Assembly: GCA_036378435.1 (NCBI GenBank)
Contig: DASUWK010000009.1
Coordinates: forward strand, 1-64,000
Direction of reading: 5' to 3'
DNA length: 64,000 nt
DNA from: DASUWK01 sp036378435
Lineage (GTDB): Bacteria; Chloroflexota; Dormibacteria; Dormibacterales; Dormibacteraceae
In this document: positions 33,872-41,846 of the stretch, in pieces
Numbering within the stretch: position 1 is the stretch's first letter
How the letters are laid out: every line of letters begins with the position of its first letter
Program-made: the position numbers and the translations under genes
Notes under the pieces: model-generated
What the model was told of the DNA's origin: nothing
Database searches by the model: none
The model's input: only the letters and a program-made list of their open reading frames with translations

Positions 33872-35350
33872 GGCGGTGCAGCCCGGGACGGGCGTCGGGA
33901 TGATCCCGCCCAGGGTCGGGGAGGCCGACGGGCAGGGTTGTGGCGGGGGCGGAGGAGGCGGCAGCCCGCCACCCCCGCCACCACCCCCGCCACCGCTGCC
34001 GGTGGGGCTGGGCTTCGGCGCCGGCTTCGGGCTCGGGCTGGGGCTCGGCGTCGGCTTCGGCGAGCCGGGACCTGCCGCGCCGGTCGCGCCGCTGGAAACA
34101 CCGTGCACGGCCGCCAGCATCGTCGGGTCGTTGCCGTCGAACCCGAGGGCCCAGATGCCGACGTTCGAGACGCCGAACTGGTCGGCGGCCCGCGCCTTCA
34201 ACGAGAGCGAGGTCGGGTTGTCGAAGTAGATCTCGTGCCACTTGCCGCCACTCTTGTAGGTCGCCCAGGGCACGCCGTCCGCGCTGTCCCAGTAGATGGT
34301 CAGGTGCTTGGACTGCATCTCGCCGTAGGTGACGGCCGATGGCTGGCCCGTCGCGGGCGAGAAGGGCTTGTCGTCAGCGGTCTGCCAGTCGTAGCCGTAG
34401 TACGGCAGGCCCAGGATGACCTTCGACGCGGGGATCTCGGCCGTGTACGCCGCGAGCGCCGACTCGTCGTCGCCCAATGACGCATTCGGCGAGGCATGGT
34501 CTGACGCGTACATGTCGTAGGCCATCACGAACAGCGCGTCGAATGACGCGGCCAGAGCCTTGACGTCCATGAAGTTCGAGGGGTCGGTGGCCGAGCCGCC
34601 GTACGTGTCGACGGTGAGCTGCCACTTCGGGTTCACCTGCTTGAGCTGCTTGGCGACCGCCGCCGCGAACGCGCTGAAGGCGTTGCGGTCGGCCACCGCG
34701 CCGCTGGTCCCCTCGAAGTCGAGGTTCGCCCCGTCCATCTGCTTCTGCGTGATCAACGCACCCAGCTGCGAGGCCAGCGTCTTCGGCGCGTTGGGATCGT
34801 TGATCAGCTGGTGCAGCTGGCCCATGTCGAAGTTCTTCGCCGTCAGGACGACGCGGTCGCCGGCCTGGTGGGCGGCGGTGATCAGGTCGACCAGGGGCTG
34901 GCTCTGGTAGCCGTCCCAGCCGGCTCCCGACGGCGCGATCGAGCCGTCGGGATTGACGTCGACGCCGAAGTACGCAACGGTCGTCATGCTGCGCAGGTCG
35001 ACGCCCGACATCGAGTCGAGCATCCAGTACGGCGCGAACCCGAAAACCTCGTGCGGTCGCACGGGGACGGGCGGCAGCTGCGCGAGCGGTTCGGGCGCGT
35101 TCGTCGCGGGCGGCAGGTAGACCGGTGTGACCTCCTGCTCGATCCGCTGGATCGCCCTCTGCGACGCTTGTGCGGGGGCCTTGACCGGCTTGATATGACG
35201 CACGGGCGACTGAAACGCGCCGGCGATCAGCACGGTCAGTCCGAGCGCGACGACCGTCGAGCTCCGATTCCAAATCCCACGCCAGGGCAGCCTGCCCAAC
35301 AGCCTTCCTACCGCCCCGAAGGCGGCAAGAGGCCGAACAACCTCCCGCAT
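33860..35350 (-). CDS. Secreted or membrane-anchored glycoside hydrolase family 18 protein
   Basis: A 496-residue protein with one N-terminal membrane helix (VVALGLTVLIAGAFQSP, about residues 33-50), a linker, then a GH18 TIM barrel (about 100-410). The catalytic DxxDxE appears as MDGANLDFEGTS, and FVMAYDMYASDH and ILGLPYYGYDWQT are conserved strands. Family members cleave chitin or peptidoglycan-like beta-1,4 GlcNAc bonds, or act at spore and cell surfaces. The last 80 residues are Pro/Ser/Gly-rich, including a run of glycines and prolines, and look like a wall-spanning tail. The upstream region carries a paired palindrome at 35425. Confidence 0.87.
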   Translation of the reverse strand: MREVVRPLAAFGAVGRLLGRLPWRGIWNRSSTVVALGLTVLIAGAFQSPVRHIKPVKAPAQASQRAIQRIEQEVTPVYLPPATNAPEPLAQLPPVPVRPHEVFGFAPYWMLDSMSGVDLRSMTTVAYFGVDVNPDGSIAPSGAGWDGYQSQPLVDLITAAHQAGDRVVLTAKNFDMGQLHQLINDPNAPKTLASQLGALITQKQMDGANLDFEGTSGAVADRNAFSAFAAAVAKQLKQVNPKWQLTVDTYGGSATDPSNFMDVKALAASFDALFVMAYDMYASDHASPNASLGDDESALAAYTAEIPASKVILGLPYYGYDWQTADDKPFSPATGQPSAVTYGEMQSKHLTIYWDSADGVPWATYKSGGKWHEIYFDNPTSLSLKARAADQFGVSNVGIWALGFDGNDPTMLAAVHGVSSGATGAAGPGSPKPTPSPSPSPKPAPKPSPTGSGGGGGGGGGGLPPPPPPPQPCPSASPTLGGIIPTPVPGCTALSG

Positions 35351-35424
35351 CCGCTTTCATCGTATCCAGACGCACCGGTGCTGGCAAACATGTGTGCCAC
35401 GCACTCAACGTGCCCGCCCACGCG

Positions 35425-35490
35425 GCGATTTCTGGAGAAATGTCCCGCTCCCGTCGCGCTCCCCACGTCGATTTCTGGAGAAATCGCCCA
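35425..35490. repeat. Intergenic paired-palindrome element, copy B
   Basis: Two palindromes 43 bp apart: ATTTCTGGAGAAAT at 35428-35441, within GCGATTTCTGGAGAAATGTC, and the perfect CGATTTCTGGAGAAATCG at 35469-35486. The second matches the layout and core of the element at 5760-5828. It lies 75-140 bp upstream of the GH18 start. Confidence 0.65.
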
Positions 35491-35497
35491 GCTGCGG

Positions 35498-35705
35498 CGG
35501 CGCGACGTCAACGCGTGCCTGGCTCAGGACGAGCCGGGCTCGCATCGCCGTCGGCGCAGCGCGCCCCGGGCAGGGCCGTCTGCGTTGTCGCCTCGTGCGC
35601 GCGCTCGGTCACGCACCACGGTGCGCTCCCTCGCGTGCTCTTCGGCTCCTAGCATCCGGCGCACCCGGGTGCCGCTTCGGCGCGACGTCAACGCGTGCCT
35701 GGCTC
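35498..35705. repeat. 28-bp direct repeats exactly 180 bp apart; one copy holds the zwf stop
   Basis: The 28-bp sequence beginning CGGCGCGACGTCAACGCG and ending TGCCTGGCTC occurs at 35498-35525 and, identically, at 35678-35705. The second copy contains the last codons and TGA of zwf, so the first copy repeats the zwf end downstream of the gene. Confidence 0.75.
35609..35629. repeat. Small intergenic hairpin, copy 1
   Basis: A TCACGCACC-AC-GGTGCGCTCC hairpin (6-bp stem CGCACC/GGTGCG). A close variant with a GTCG loop lies at 60410-60432, and the first 11 bases, GTCACGCACCA, recur at 48062. Confidence 0.4.
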
Positions 35706-37094
35706 GTCTCCGCTGTTGATCCAGCGCCCGCCGCCGCCGGCGGCGACCAGGTCCTCGGCCGCGCCCGGCCCCCAGGTGTCGGGCGCGTACAGCTCGGGGT
35801 GCCCGTCGGCCTCCCAGGCCTTGATCAGGGGCTCGACGATCGCCCACTGCAGCTCGATCTCCTCGCCGCTCGGGAACACGTTGTGCCCGCCCGCCAGCAC
35901 CTCGCTGAGCACGTGCTCGTAGGCGTCGGGCAGGTGGGAGCGCGAGAGCTTGGCGTACTCGAGGTGCATTCCCGCCGGCACCATCTCGAAGCGCGCACCC
36001 GGGCGCTTGGCGCCGATGCGCAGCGTGATCCCCTCCTCGGGCTGGATGCGGATCACGAGCAGGGTCGGGATGCCGCGCTGCTTGCGGCCGCCCAGGCGCA
36101 GGTGCGGTGCGTCACGAAAACGGATCACGACCTCCGTCACGCGGCGCTTCAGGCACTTGCCGGTGCGGATGAACATCGGCACTCCGTCCCAGCGCCAGTT
36201 GTCGAACCGCACCATCGCCGCGACATACGTCTCACGCGTCGTGCTCGGATCGACGCCTTCAGAATCGGCGTAACCCTCGTACTGACCGCGCACCGCCGTG
36301 GCCGGGTCGAGTGGCTCGATGGCGCGCAGTGCCATCCGCTTGGCGCGGCGGATGTCCTCGGGGTCGAACGTGATCGGCGGCTCCATGGTCACCAGCGCGA
36401 GGACCTGCAGCACGTGGTTCTGGATCATGTCGCGCAGGGCGCCGATGCGGTCGTAGTAGCCGGCGCGCCCGCCGATGCCGCCGTCCTCGGCCGCGGTGAC
36501 CTGGATGGTCTCGATCAGTGTCCGGTTCCAGATCGGCTCGAACACCGAGTTCGAGAACCTGAACGCGAGCACGTTCTGGACCGTGTCCTTGGCGAGGTAG
36601 TGGTCGATCCGGAAGATGCTCGGCTCGTCGAACACGCGGCCCAGCTCGCGGTTGAGCTCGCGCGCCGACGCCAGGTCCTGCCCGAGCGGTTTCTCGAGCA
36701 CGATGCGTCGATCGGCCCCGTCCTTCTCCGCGAGTCCGGACGCGGCCAGCGCGCGGACGATCGGCAGGAAGGCGCTCGGCGGCGTGGCCAGGTAGAAGAT
36801 GGCCGTCGCCCCTTCGCGCAGCTGGTCCCGGAGCGGCCCGTAGGTGGCGGCGTCGTCGTACTTGAGCCGGACCCACTCGGCGGCCGCGCCAAACTCTCCG
36901 GCGCCGTCGCCGGCCGCGTCGGCGATCCGCTTGCGAAAGCCGTCGGTGCCGAGGTCGGAGCGCCCCACCCCGACCAGGTGGAGGTCGCGCGGCAGGACGT
37001 TGCGGCTCCCCAGGCCGGCCAGAGCAGGCAGGACCTTGCGTGCCGTGAGGTCTCCCGACGCGCCGAATATCACGAGGTCCACGGGGCCGGCCAT
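35688..37094 (-). CDS. zwf: Glucose-6-phosphate 1-dehydrogenase
   Basis: First enzyme of the oxidative pentose phosphate pathway, oxidising glucose-6-phosphate with NADP+. The 468-residue protein has the nucleotide fingerprint VIFGASGDLTARKVLPAL near residue 9, the substrate signature RIDHYLAKDTVQN with its catalytic His, and IVLEKPLGQDLASA. Length is normal for bacterial Zwf. Neither 6-phosphogluconolactonase nor 6-phosphogluconate dehydrogenase lies next to it here. ATG at 37094 is divergent from the molybdopterin-enzyme gene with an 11-bp gap, too small for two full promoters, so promoter and coding sequences must overlap. Confidence 0.95.
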   Translation of the reverse strand: MAGPVDLVIFGASGDLTARKVLPALAGLGSRNVLPRDLHLVGVGRSDLGTDGFRKRIADAAGDGAGEFGAAAEWVRLKYDDAATYGPLRDQLREGATAIFYLATPPSAFLPIVRALAASGLAEKDGADRRIVLEKPLGQDLASARELNRELGRVFDEPSIFRIDHYLAKDTVQNVLAFRFSNSVFEPIWNRTLIETIQVTAAEDGGIGGRAGYYDRIGALRDMIQNHVLQVLALVTMEPPITFDPEDIRRAKRMALRAIEPLDPATAVRGQYEGYADSEGVDPSTTRETYVAAMVRFDNWRWDGVPMFIRTGKCLKRRVTEVVIRFRDAPHLRLGGRKQRGIPTLLVIRIQPEEGITLRIGAKRPGARFEMVPAGMHLEYAKLSRSHLPDAYEHVLSEVLAGGHNVFPSGEEIELQWAIVEPLIKAWEADGHPELYAPDTWGPGAAEDLVAAGGGGRWINSGDEPGTR

Positions 37095-37105
37095 TCGCGA
37101 TCCAT

Positions 37106-39343
37106 ATGATGGCGAGGATGGCCACGACGGCCGAACGGCAGAACGTGATCGGGACCCCGCAGCGCCGCCTCGAGGGCCGCGACAAGGTCACCGGCGCGGC
37201 CGCGTTCACGGCCGACGTTCGGCCAGAGCACCTGGCCCACGCCCGCCTCCTCCTGAGCCCGTTTGCGCACGCAGCCATTCGGGGCATCGACGTGACGGCG
37301 GCCCTCGCCAGCCCTGGCGTGCTGGCCGTGATCACCGGCGCCGACCTGCCAGAAGCGATGACGAACGGCGCCGAGGGCGCGCTCGCGCGCGACTTCGCAC
37401 TACACGCGGGGCAGGCGGTCGCTGTCGTTGTCGGTGAAACGGATGCCGCGGCGGCCGACGGCGCCCTGCTGGTCGATGTCGATTACGAGCCCCGCCCCGC
37501 GCTGACCGACATCGACGCCTCGATGCGGCCCGAGGCGCCGCTTGTCATCCAGCAGGGCGGCTCATCGGACGAAGCCGCGACCCACGGCGCTGCGTTCGGT
37601 GGCGGCGGCGATGATGACCGGCCGCGCAACGCGACCACCGCCTCGAAGTTCGAGCGAGAGGACATCGACGCGGCGTTCGGCGAGTCTGCCGCGGTCGTCG
37701 AGAGGCGGTACGTCGTGGCCGGCGTCCACCAGGGCTTCCTGGAGACGCACGTCTCGATGGCGCGGCCCGACGACGACGGCGGGTTCATCGTCTGGACCTC
37801 GAGCCAGTCCCGCTTCGACGCGGCCGGCGCCGTCGGCGACGCGCTCGGCGTCGAGCACGCGAAGGTCCGCATCAACCCGATGGCGATCGGGGGCGGCTTC
37901 GGCGGCAAGTTCGTCCTGCTCGAGCCGTTGGTGGCGTACTGCGCGCGCCAGGTCGGCCGGCCCGTGCTGCTGCATCTGACCCGGACGGAGGAGTTCCTGA
38001 TCGGGCGCGGCGCGCCCGGCTGCGTAATCGATCTCAAGCTCGGCGCTACGGCCGGCGGCGAGCTGAAGGCGATGCAGGCGCGCGTCTACTACGACGGCGG
38101 CGCGGCGGTCGGCTGGCACGCGGGCATCACCGCGTACTTCCTGGGCGTCCCCTACCGCGTGCACGCGCTGGACGTCCGCGGCTACGACATCGCGACCCAC
38201 AAGACGCCTTCGACGGCCTACCGGGCGCCGGGGGCGCCGCAGGCGTTCTTCGCGATCGAGAGCGCCCTCGACGAGCTGGCGCAGAAGCTGGGCATCGACC
38301 CGATCGAGCTCCGGCAGCGCAACGTGGTCCGCGAGGGCGACCCGAACCCGATGGGCGCCGCCTGGGGTCGCATCGGCGCCGGCGAGGTGCTCGAGGCCGC
38401 GAGCCGGCACCCGCTCTACACGACGCCGGTTGAGCCCGGCGAAGGCGTCGGCGTCGCGCTGGGTGCCTGGGGCGGCGCGAACGCCCCGGCTGAGGCGGTC
38501 TGCCGCGTCGACCGCGACGGCAGCCTCGTGCTCCAGCTCGGCACGGTCGACGTGACCGGTACCGACACGACCTTCGCGATGATCGCGGCCGAGGTCCTCG
38601 GGGTCAGCGCGGACCGGATCAAGATCGAGCACCCGGACTCCGCCAGCGCGCCCAAGGCTCCTGGCTCCGGCGGATCGGTCACCACCTACTCCGTGGGCCC
38701 GGCGATCGAGGCCGCGGCGGCCGAGCTGCGGCGCAAGCTGCTCGAGCTCGCGTCAGATGTGCTCGAGGCGGCCCCAGAGGACCTGGAGACCGCCGAGGGC
38801 CGCGTCCACGTGCGCGGCGTGCCCGCGCGGTCGATCGACCTCGTCCAGCTGGCCGCGGCCGCCGACGGGGAGGACCGGCTGAAGGCGCATGGGGAGGCCG
38901 CCGTCGAGGAGGCAGCGCCGGTCTTCACGGTGCAGATCGCGCGGGCTCGTGTCGACCCGACGACTGGCCACTTCGAGCTGACCGGCTTCGCCGCGATCCA
39001 GGACATCGGCCGGGCCCTCAACCCGCCCGAGGTCGAAGGTCAGATCCACGGCGGCGCCCTCCAGAGCCTGGGCCGGGCGTTCGGCGAGGAGCTCGTCTAC
39101 GACTCCGACGGCCAGCTCCGGACGGCGACCTTCGCGGACTACAAGCTGCCCACGATCGACCAGGTGCCGGAGCCGGACATCGTCATGCTCGAGGTGCCGT
39201 CGAAGCTCGGCTCGTTCGGCGCCCGCCACGTCGGTGAGCCGCCCGCCGTGCCCGGTGCCGCGGCCCTGGCCAATGCCGTCAGCGCGGCCTCCGGCAAGCG
39301 GGTGACCACGCTGCCGATCGACCCGGAGTCCCTGCTGGCCTAG
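37106..39343 (+). CDS. Xanthine dehydrogenase-family molybdopterin-binding subunit
   Basis: A 745-residue large subunit of a molybdenum hydroxylase, with the a/b hammerhead domain (RLEGRDKVTGAAAFTADVRP) followed by the two MoCo-binding regions (NPMAIGGGFGGKF; STAYRAPGAPQAFFAIES; GALQSLGRAFGEEL; SFGARHVGEPPAVP with the catalytic Glu). The active-site loop AYRAPGAP is not the AYxCSFR of form I CO dehydrogenase, so CO oxidation is unlikely. An aldehyde, purine or N-heterocycle substrate is more plausible. The usual FAD and [2Fe-2S] subunits are not adjacent: upstream is divergent zwf, downstream a non-coding stretch. They must be encoded elsewhere if the complex is complete. Confidence 0.88.
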   Translation: MMARMATTAERQNVIGTPQRRLEGRDKVTGAAAFTADVRPEHLAHARLLLSPFAHAAIRGIDVTAALASPGVLAVITGADLPEAMTNGAEGALARDFALHAGQAVAVVVGETDAAAADGALLVDVDYEPRPALTDIDASMRPEAPLVIQQGGSSDEAATHGAAFGGGGDDDRPRNATTASKFEREDIDAAFGESAAVVERRYVVAGVHQGFLETHVSMARPDDDGGFIVWTSSQSRFDAAGAVGDALGVEHAKVRINPMAIGGGFGGKFVLLEPLVAYCARQVGRPVLLHLTRTEEFLIGRGAPGCVIDLKLGATAGGELKAMQARVYYDGGAAVGWHAGITAYFLGVPYRVHALDVRGYDIATHKTPSTAYRAPGAPQAFFAIESALDELAQKLGIDPIELRQRNVVREGDPNPMGAAWGRIGAGEVLEAASRHPLYTTPVEPGEGVGVALGAWGGANAPAEAVCRVDRDGSLVLQLGTVDVTGTDTTFAMIAAEVLGVSADRIKIEHPDSASAPKAPGSGGSVTTYSVGPAIEAAAAELRRKLLELASDVLEAAPEDLETAEGRVHVRGVPARSIDLVQLAAAADGEDRLKAHGEAAVEEAAPVFTVQIARARVDPTTGHFELTGFAAIQDIGRALNPPEVEGQIHGGALQSLGRAFGEELVYDSDGQLRTATFADYKLPTIDQVPEPDIVMLEVPSKLGSFGARHVGEPPAVPGAAALANAVSAASGKRVTTLPIDPESLLA

Positions 39344-39370
39344 GCTGTACGGCTCACGGGAAGTCGCGAC

Positions 39371-39515
39371 AGATCCGCTGGGGTGCCCCAGGCGCTAGGC
39401 AGCGCCGAGCATCGCAGCGAGCGCACGAACGTGCGTGAGCGAGAAGCGCAGAAGCTAACGCAGCGGATGGGGTGCACCAGCGGAGTCCGGAGGATGGCCG
39501 GCCGCGCTTGCGGCC
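39371..39515. other. Non-coding stretch with several nested hairpins
   Basis: ATCCGCTG (39373) pairs with CAGCGGAT (39461), enclosing hairpins GGCGCT/AGCGCC (39391-39406) and CGCACG/CGTGCG (39422-39435). A CTGGGG/CCCCAG hairpin (39378) competes with the outer stem, and a further GGCCGC/GCGGCC hairpin follows at 39500-39515. No open frame of merit covers it. It could be a structured RNA or a 3' region; no known RNA class was recognised. Confidence 0.3.
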
Positions 39516-39549
39516 CGCCACTGTCGCCACATCTTGTGAGCTGTGCAGC

Positions 39550-40257
39550 CTATTGGTCTACGACCACCTCCGTGCCGGCGACCTCGTCGTGCACGGCGCG
39601 ACGCGTTACGAGCGCGGCCGGCGCCAGCACGGCGCGCAGCAGCGCCTGCCCCAGCGTTACCGCGCTGCCGTCCGCGGCCACCACCCGCAGGCCGAGCGCT
39701 CGCTCGCCGGGCGTGCGGCCGGTCACGGTCCAGGCCCCGGCGAAGTAGGCGACCGCGGCCAGGGGCCGAGCGCGCCGCGGCAGGAGCCGCGCCACGTTCA
39801 TCAGAAGGACGGCATCGATGGCGGTCGCGGCGAGCCGTGCCGCCGGTGCGGCGGGCACACCGGGCGGGTTGCGCCGGCCGCGCAGGTGCAGCAGGAAAAG
39901 CCGCGTTATCAGCCTGTGCACCGGCCGCTGCGTCAGGCCGTAGAGGGGCTCCGGAATCGTGGGCCGGTAGCCGCGCAGGTAGCCCACGAGGTGCCCGTTC
40001 TCCGCCCCAAAGCAGAGCTCGCCACCTGGCCGGGCGGCAAGCAGCCCACCCTCGATCCGCCAGCGCCAGAACCCGTCGGCATAGTCCGGCTCGCTCATTC
40101 TGATCAGGGGCAGCCCCAGTCCGTAGATGGTCCCGCCGCGAAACCGCACCAGGCCCAGGCAGAGCCTCTCGAGAAAAACCCAGTAGGAGTCACGCTGGGT
40201 CTTGAGGTCCGCCGGAGCCGGTCCGCGAACCTCATCTCTCAACTGCACCTCCGCCAT
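39550..40257 (-). CDS. RDD-like membrane protein with N-terminal unknown domain
   Basis: A 235-residue protein. The first 115 residues are soluble, with RFRGGTIYGLGLPLIRMSEP and FWRWRIEGGLLAARPGGEL, and no family is recognised. The C-terminal 100 residues contain two or three membrane helices and RTPGERALGLRVVAADGSAV, the conserved segment of RDD-family proteins. It is divergent from the SRPBCC gene with an 18-bp gap. RDD proteins are of mostly unknown function, some linked to ion homeostasis. Confidence 0.72.
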   Translation of the reverse strand: MAEVQLRDEVRGPAPADLKTQRDSYWVFLERLCLGLVRFRGGTIYGLGLPLIRMSEPDYADGFWRWRIEGGLLAARPGGELCFGAENGHLVGYLRGYRPTIPEPLYGLTQRPVHRLITRLFLLHLRGRRNPPGVPAAPAARLAATAIDAVLLMNVARLLPRRARPLAAVAYFAGAWTVTGRTPGERALGLRVVAADGSAVTLGQALLRAVLAPAALVTRRAVHDEVAGTEVVVDQ

Positions 40258-40275
40258 ACCCCCAACATAGATTCA

Positions 40276-40725
40276 ATGACCCGGCGGTTCGAGGCCAGCA
40301 CGTTCATCGAGACGTCGCCCGAGGCGGTGTTCGACTGGATCTCCGACCATCGCAATGTCCCGCGCGTCCTGGACGGGGTGAGCCGGTGGGAGCCGCTCAC
40401 GCGCAAGACCACGGGCGAGGGGGCCCGCTTCGATGTCGCCATGAAGACGTTGGGCGTGCCGCTCACCGCCGAGCTCGAGCTCGCGGAGTGGCGCCGCCCG
40501 AACCGGATCGCATGGCGATCGCTCGGCGGTCTGATCAGCCAGCGCGGCGCCTGGGACATCGCCGCGGCAGACGGGGGAACCAGGGTCAGTCTCACCATCG
40601 ACTACGAGCCGCCCGCCGCGGCCCTTGGCAACCTCCTGGCCGGGCCGGTCGAGCGGCTGGCGCGATCCCGGCTGCAGTCGGCGCTGGACCGGCTGGGGGA
40701 ATACGTGCTCGAGGAGACGGCGTGA
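40276..40725 (+). CDS. SRPBCC (polyketide cyclase/START-like) protein
   Basis: A 149-residue lipid- or ligand-binding protein of the Bet v1-like SRPBCC fold: FEASTFIETSPEAVFDWISD at the start, then VSRWEPLTR, TAELELAEWRRPNRIAW and GGTRVSLTIDYEPP, ending in a long C-terminal helix. The fold forms a deep hydrophobic cavity; the ligand is unknown. ATG at 40276 is 18 bp from the divergent RDD gene. Its stop overlaps the GTG of the next gene (GTGA), so it is translated together with a flavin-nucleotide-binding protein. Confidence 0.8.
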   Translation: MTRRFEASTFIETSPEAVFDWISDHRNVPRVLDGVSRWEPLTRKTTGEGARFDVAMKTLGVPLTAELELAEWRRPNRIAWRSLGGLISQRGAWDIAAADGGTRVSLTIDYEPPAAALGNLLAGPVERLARSRLQSALDRLGEYVLEETA

Positions 40726-41609
40726 AGCTCGACGACGATGCTCTCGCCATCCTCGCGGGCGGCCGGATCGGCATGCTCAGCCTGCACGCCGGCAAGCAGC
40801 CCCTGGTCAACCCGGCCGCCTACCACTTCGGGGACGGCTCGATCTGGATGACGACCTCGCGCTACGCGACCAAGCTCGCCCTGGCGCGCCGCGACCCCCG
40901 AGCCGGCTTTCTGGTCACCGTCGGCAGCTCGAGCGTGCTGCTGCTCGGAACGCTCGAAACCTTCGACCCGCTGTCCGTCAGCGGGCAGCTGCGGGCCGCT
41001 CTGCAGGGCCCTTCCTTCTATATGAACCTCGCCGGCTACGCCCTCAAGAACGCGGGCTACGTCGGCGGATATTTGATGGACCTCACCAAGATCCCATCGC
41101 ACTGGTGGCCCCAGAACCGCGTTGTCATCCGGCTCCGCGCCCACCGTGTGGTCACCCAGGTGGCCGAGCCGCTGCCCCCGCTGGAAGCCGCCCGCCTGCC
41201 CGGCATTCCCGCGCGGCTCGGACGCTCGCTGGGCAAGATTGGCGGCGGCGTGGCCTGCTGGCTGCAGGGCGGCTACCCGGTCCTCTCCAACGTCCACTGG
41301 AACGTCAGCCGCGACGAGGTCTTCGCGATCGCTCGAGCCGAGACGCCGGCCCCGCCGGCCAAGCCGACCGTTGGCGCGATCGTCGTCGAGTCGCACCACC
41401 GCTTCCGCGCGACGAGGATGATCGGCGCCTGCCTGCGGGGGCGGATCGCAGCCGATGACGAAGCTCGTGAGATCGTGCTGCGGCGTTACGGCCTGGCGAG
41501 CGAGTCTGGCTTCGGCCTGCGGCTCGAGCCCGAGCGCGTCACCACCTGGTCGGGATTCGAGGTCTCGACCCGTGCGCTCGAGGCCCCGGTGGAAGCCAAA
41601 ACCGGCTGA
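40722..41609 (+). CDS. Pyridoxamine-5'-phosphate-oxidase-like flavin-binding protein
   Basis: A 295-residue protein. Residues about 1-150 have the split-barrel FMN/F420-binding pattern: LDDDALAILAGGRIGMLSLH, PAAYHFGDGSIWMTTSRYAT and RAGFLVTVGSSSVLLLGTLE. The C-terminal half (from about 190) has VHWNVSRDEVFAIARAETP and repeats weaker barrel-like strands, so it may contain a second, degenerate domain. Family members reduce or bind flavins, or act as F420-dependent reductases. Starts at GTG 40722, coupled to the SRPBCC gene. Confidence 0.72.
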   Translation: MKLDDDALAILAGGRIGMLSLHAGKQPLVNPAAYHFGDGSIWMTTSRYATKLALARRDPRAGFLVTVGSSSVLLLGTLETFDPLSVSGQLRAALQGPSFYMNLAGYALKNAGYVGGYLMDLTKIPSHWWPQNRVVIRLRAHRVVTQVAEPLPPLEAARLPGIPARLGRSLGKIGGGVACWLQGGYPVLSNVHWNVSRDEVFAIARAETPAPPAKPTVGAIVVESHHRFRATRMIGACLRGRIAADDEAREIVLRRYGLASESGFGLRLEPERVTTWSGFEVSTRALEAPVEAKTG

Positions 41610-41846
41610 AGCTCTAACACTTCTTTACCGCGGCATCAGCCCGCCTCAGCCGGCTTCGCCAGATGCTTCTCGTGCTGCCGCGTGAAGCTCGAGGCGGCGC
41701 CTCCAGGGAGCGGGAGGCGCGGCCCCGAGCACTCGCGGAGAAGAAGGGAACGGGAGGCTCGGTCGGCGGCGCCGGAGCGTAACAGCCTCGGCGCCGGCCG
41801 GCCGGTCGCCAAAGCCGTCCGGTGCGAAACCGGCACAATCCGACCG
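41610..41846. other. Intergenic region, no gene seen
   Basis: 237 bp, GC-rich, with a CCGGT/ACCGG hairpin near 41819-41833 just before the CPBP start. The GGTGCGAAACCGGC sequence there recalls a cobalamin riboswitch fragment, but the B12 box and core are absent. Confidence 0.4.

Larger units (their letters stand above)
35351..35687. other. Repeat-rich intergenic region between GH18 and zwf
   Basis: 337 bp without a convincing gene. It holds the paired palindromes at 35425-35490, one copy of a 28-bp direct repeat (35498-35525) and a small hairpin, TCACGCACC then ACGGTGCGCTCC, at 35609-35629. Open frames here are short, Arg-rich and read through the palindromes, so they are probably not coding. 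Confidence 0.6.

Noticed and set aside
35391..36000. Open frames running through the palindromes upstream of zwf
   Set aside because: They are Arg-rich, read through repeats and overlap zwf in antisense, with no family resemblance.
37106..39343. Form I carbon monoxide dehydrogenase (CoxL)
   Set aside because: The active-site loop is AYRAPGAP rather than AYxCSFR, and CoxM/CoxS partners are missing.
41810..41846. Cobalamin riboswitch before the CPBP gene
   Set aside because: Only a GGTGCGAAACCGG-like hairpin is present; the B12 box and the remaining core are absent.
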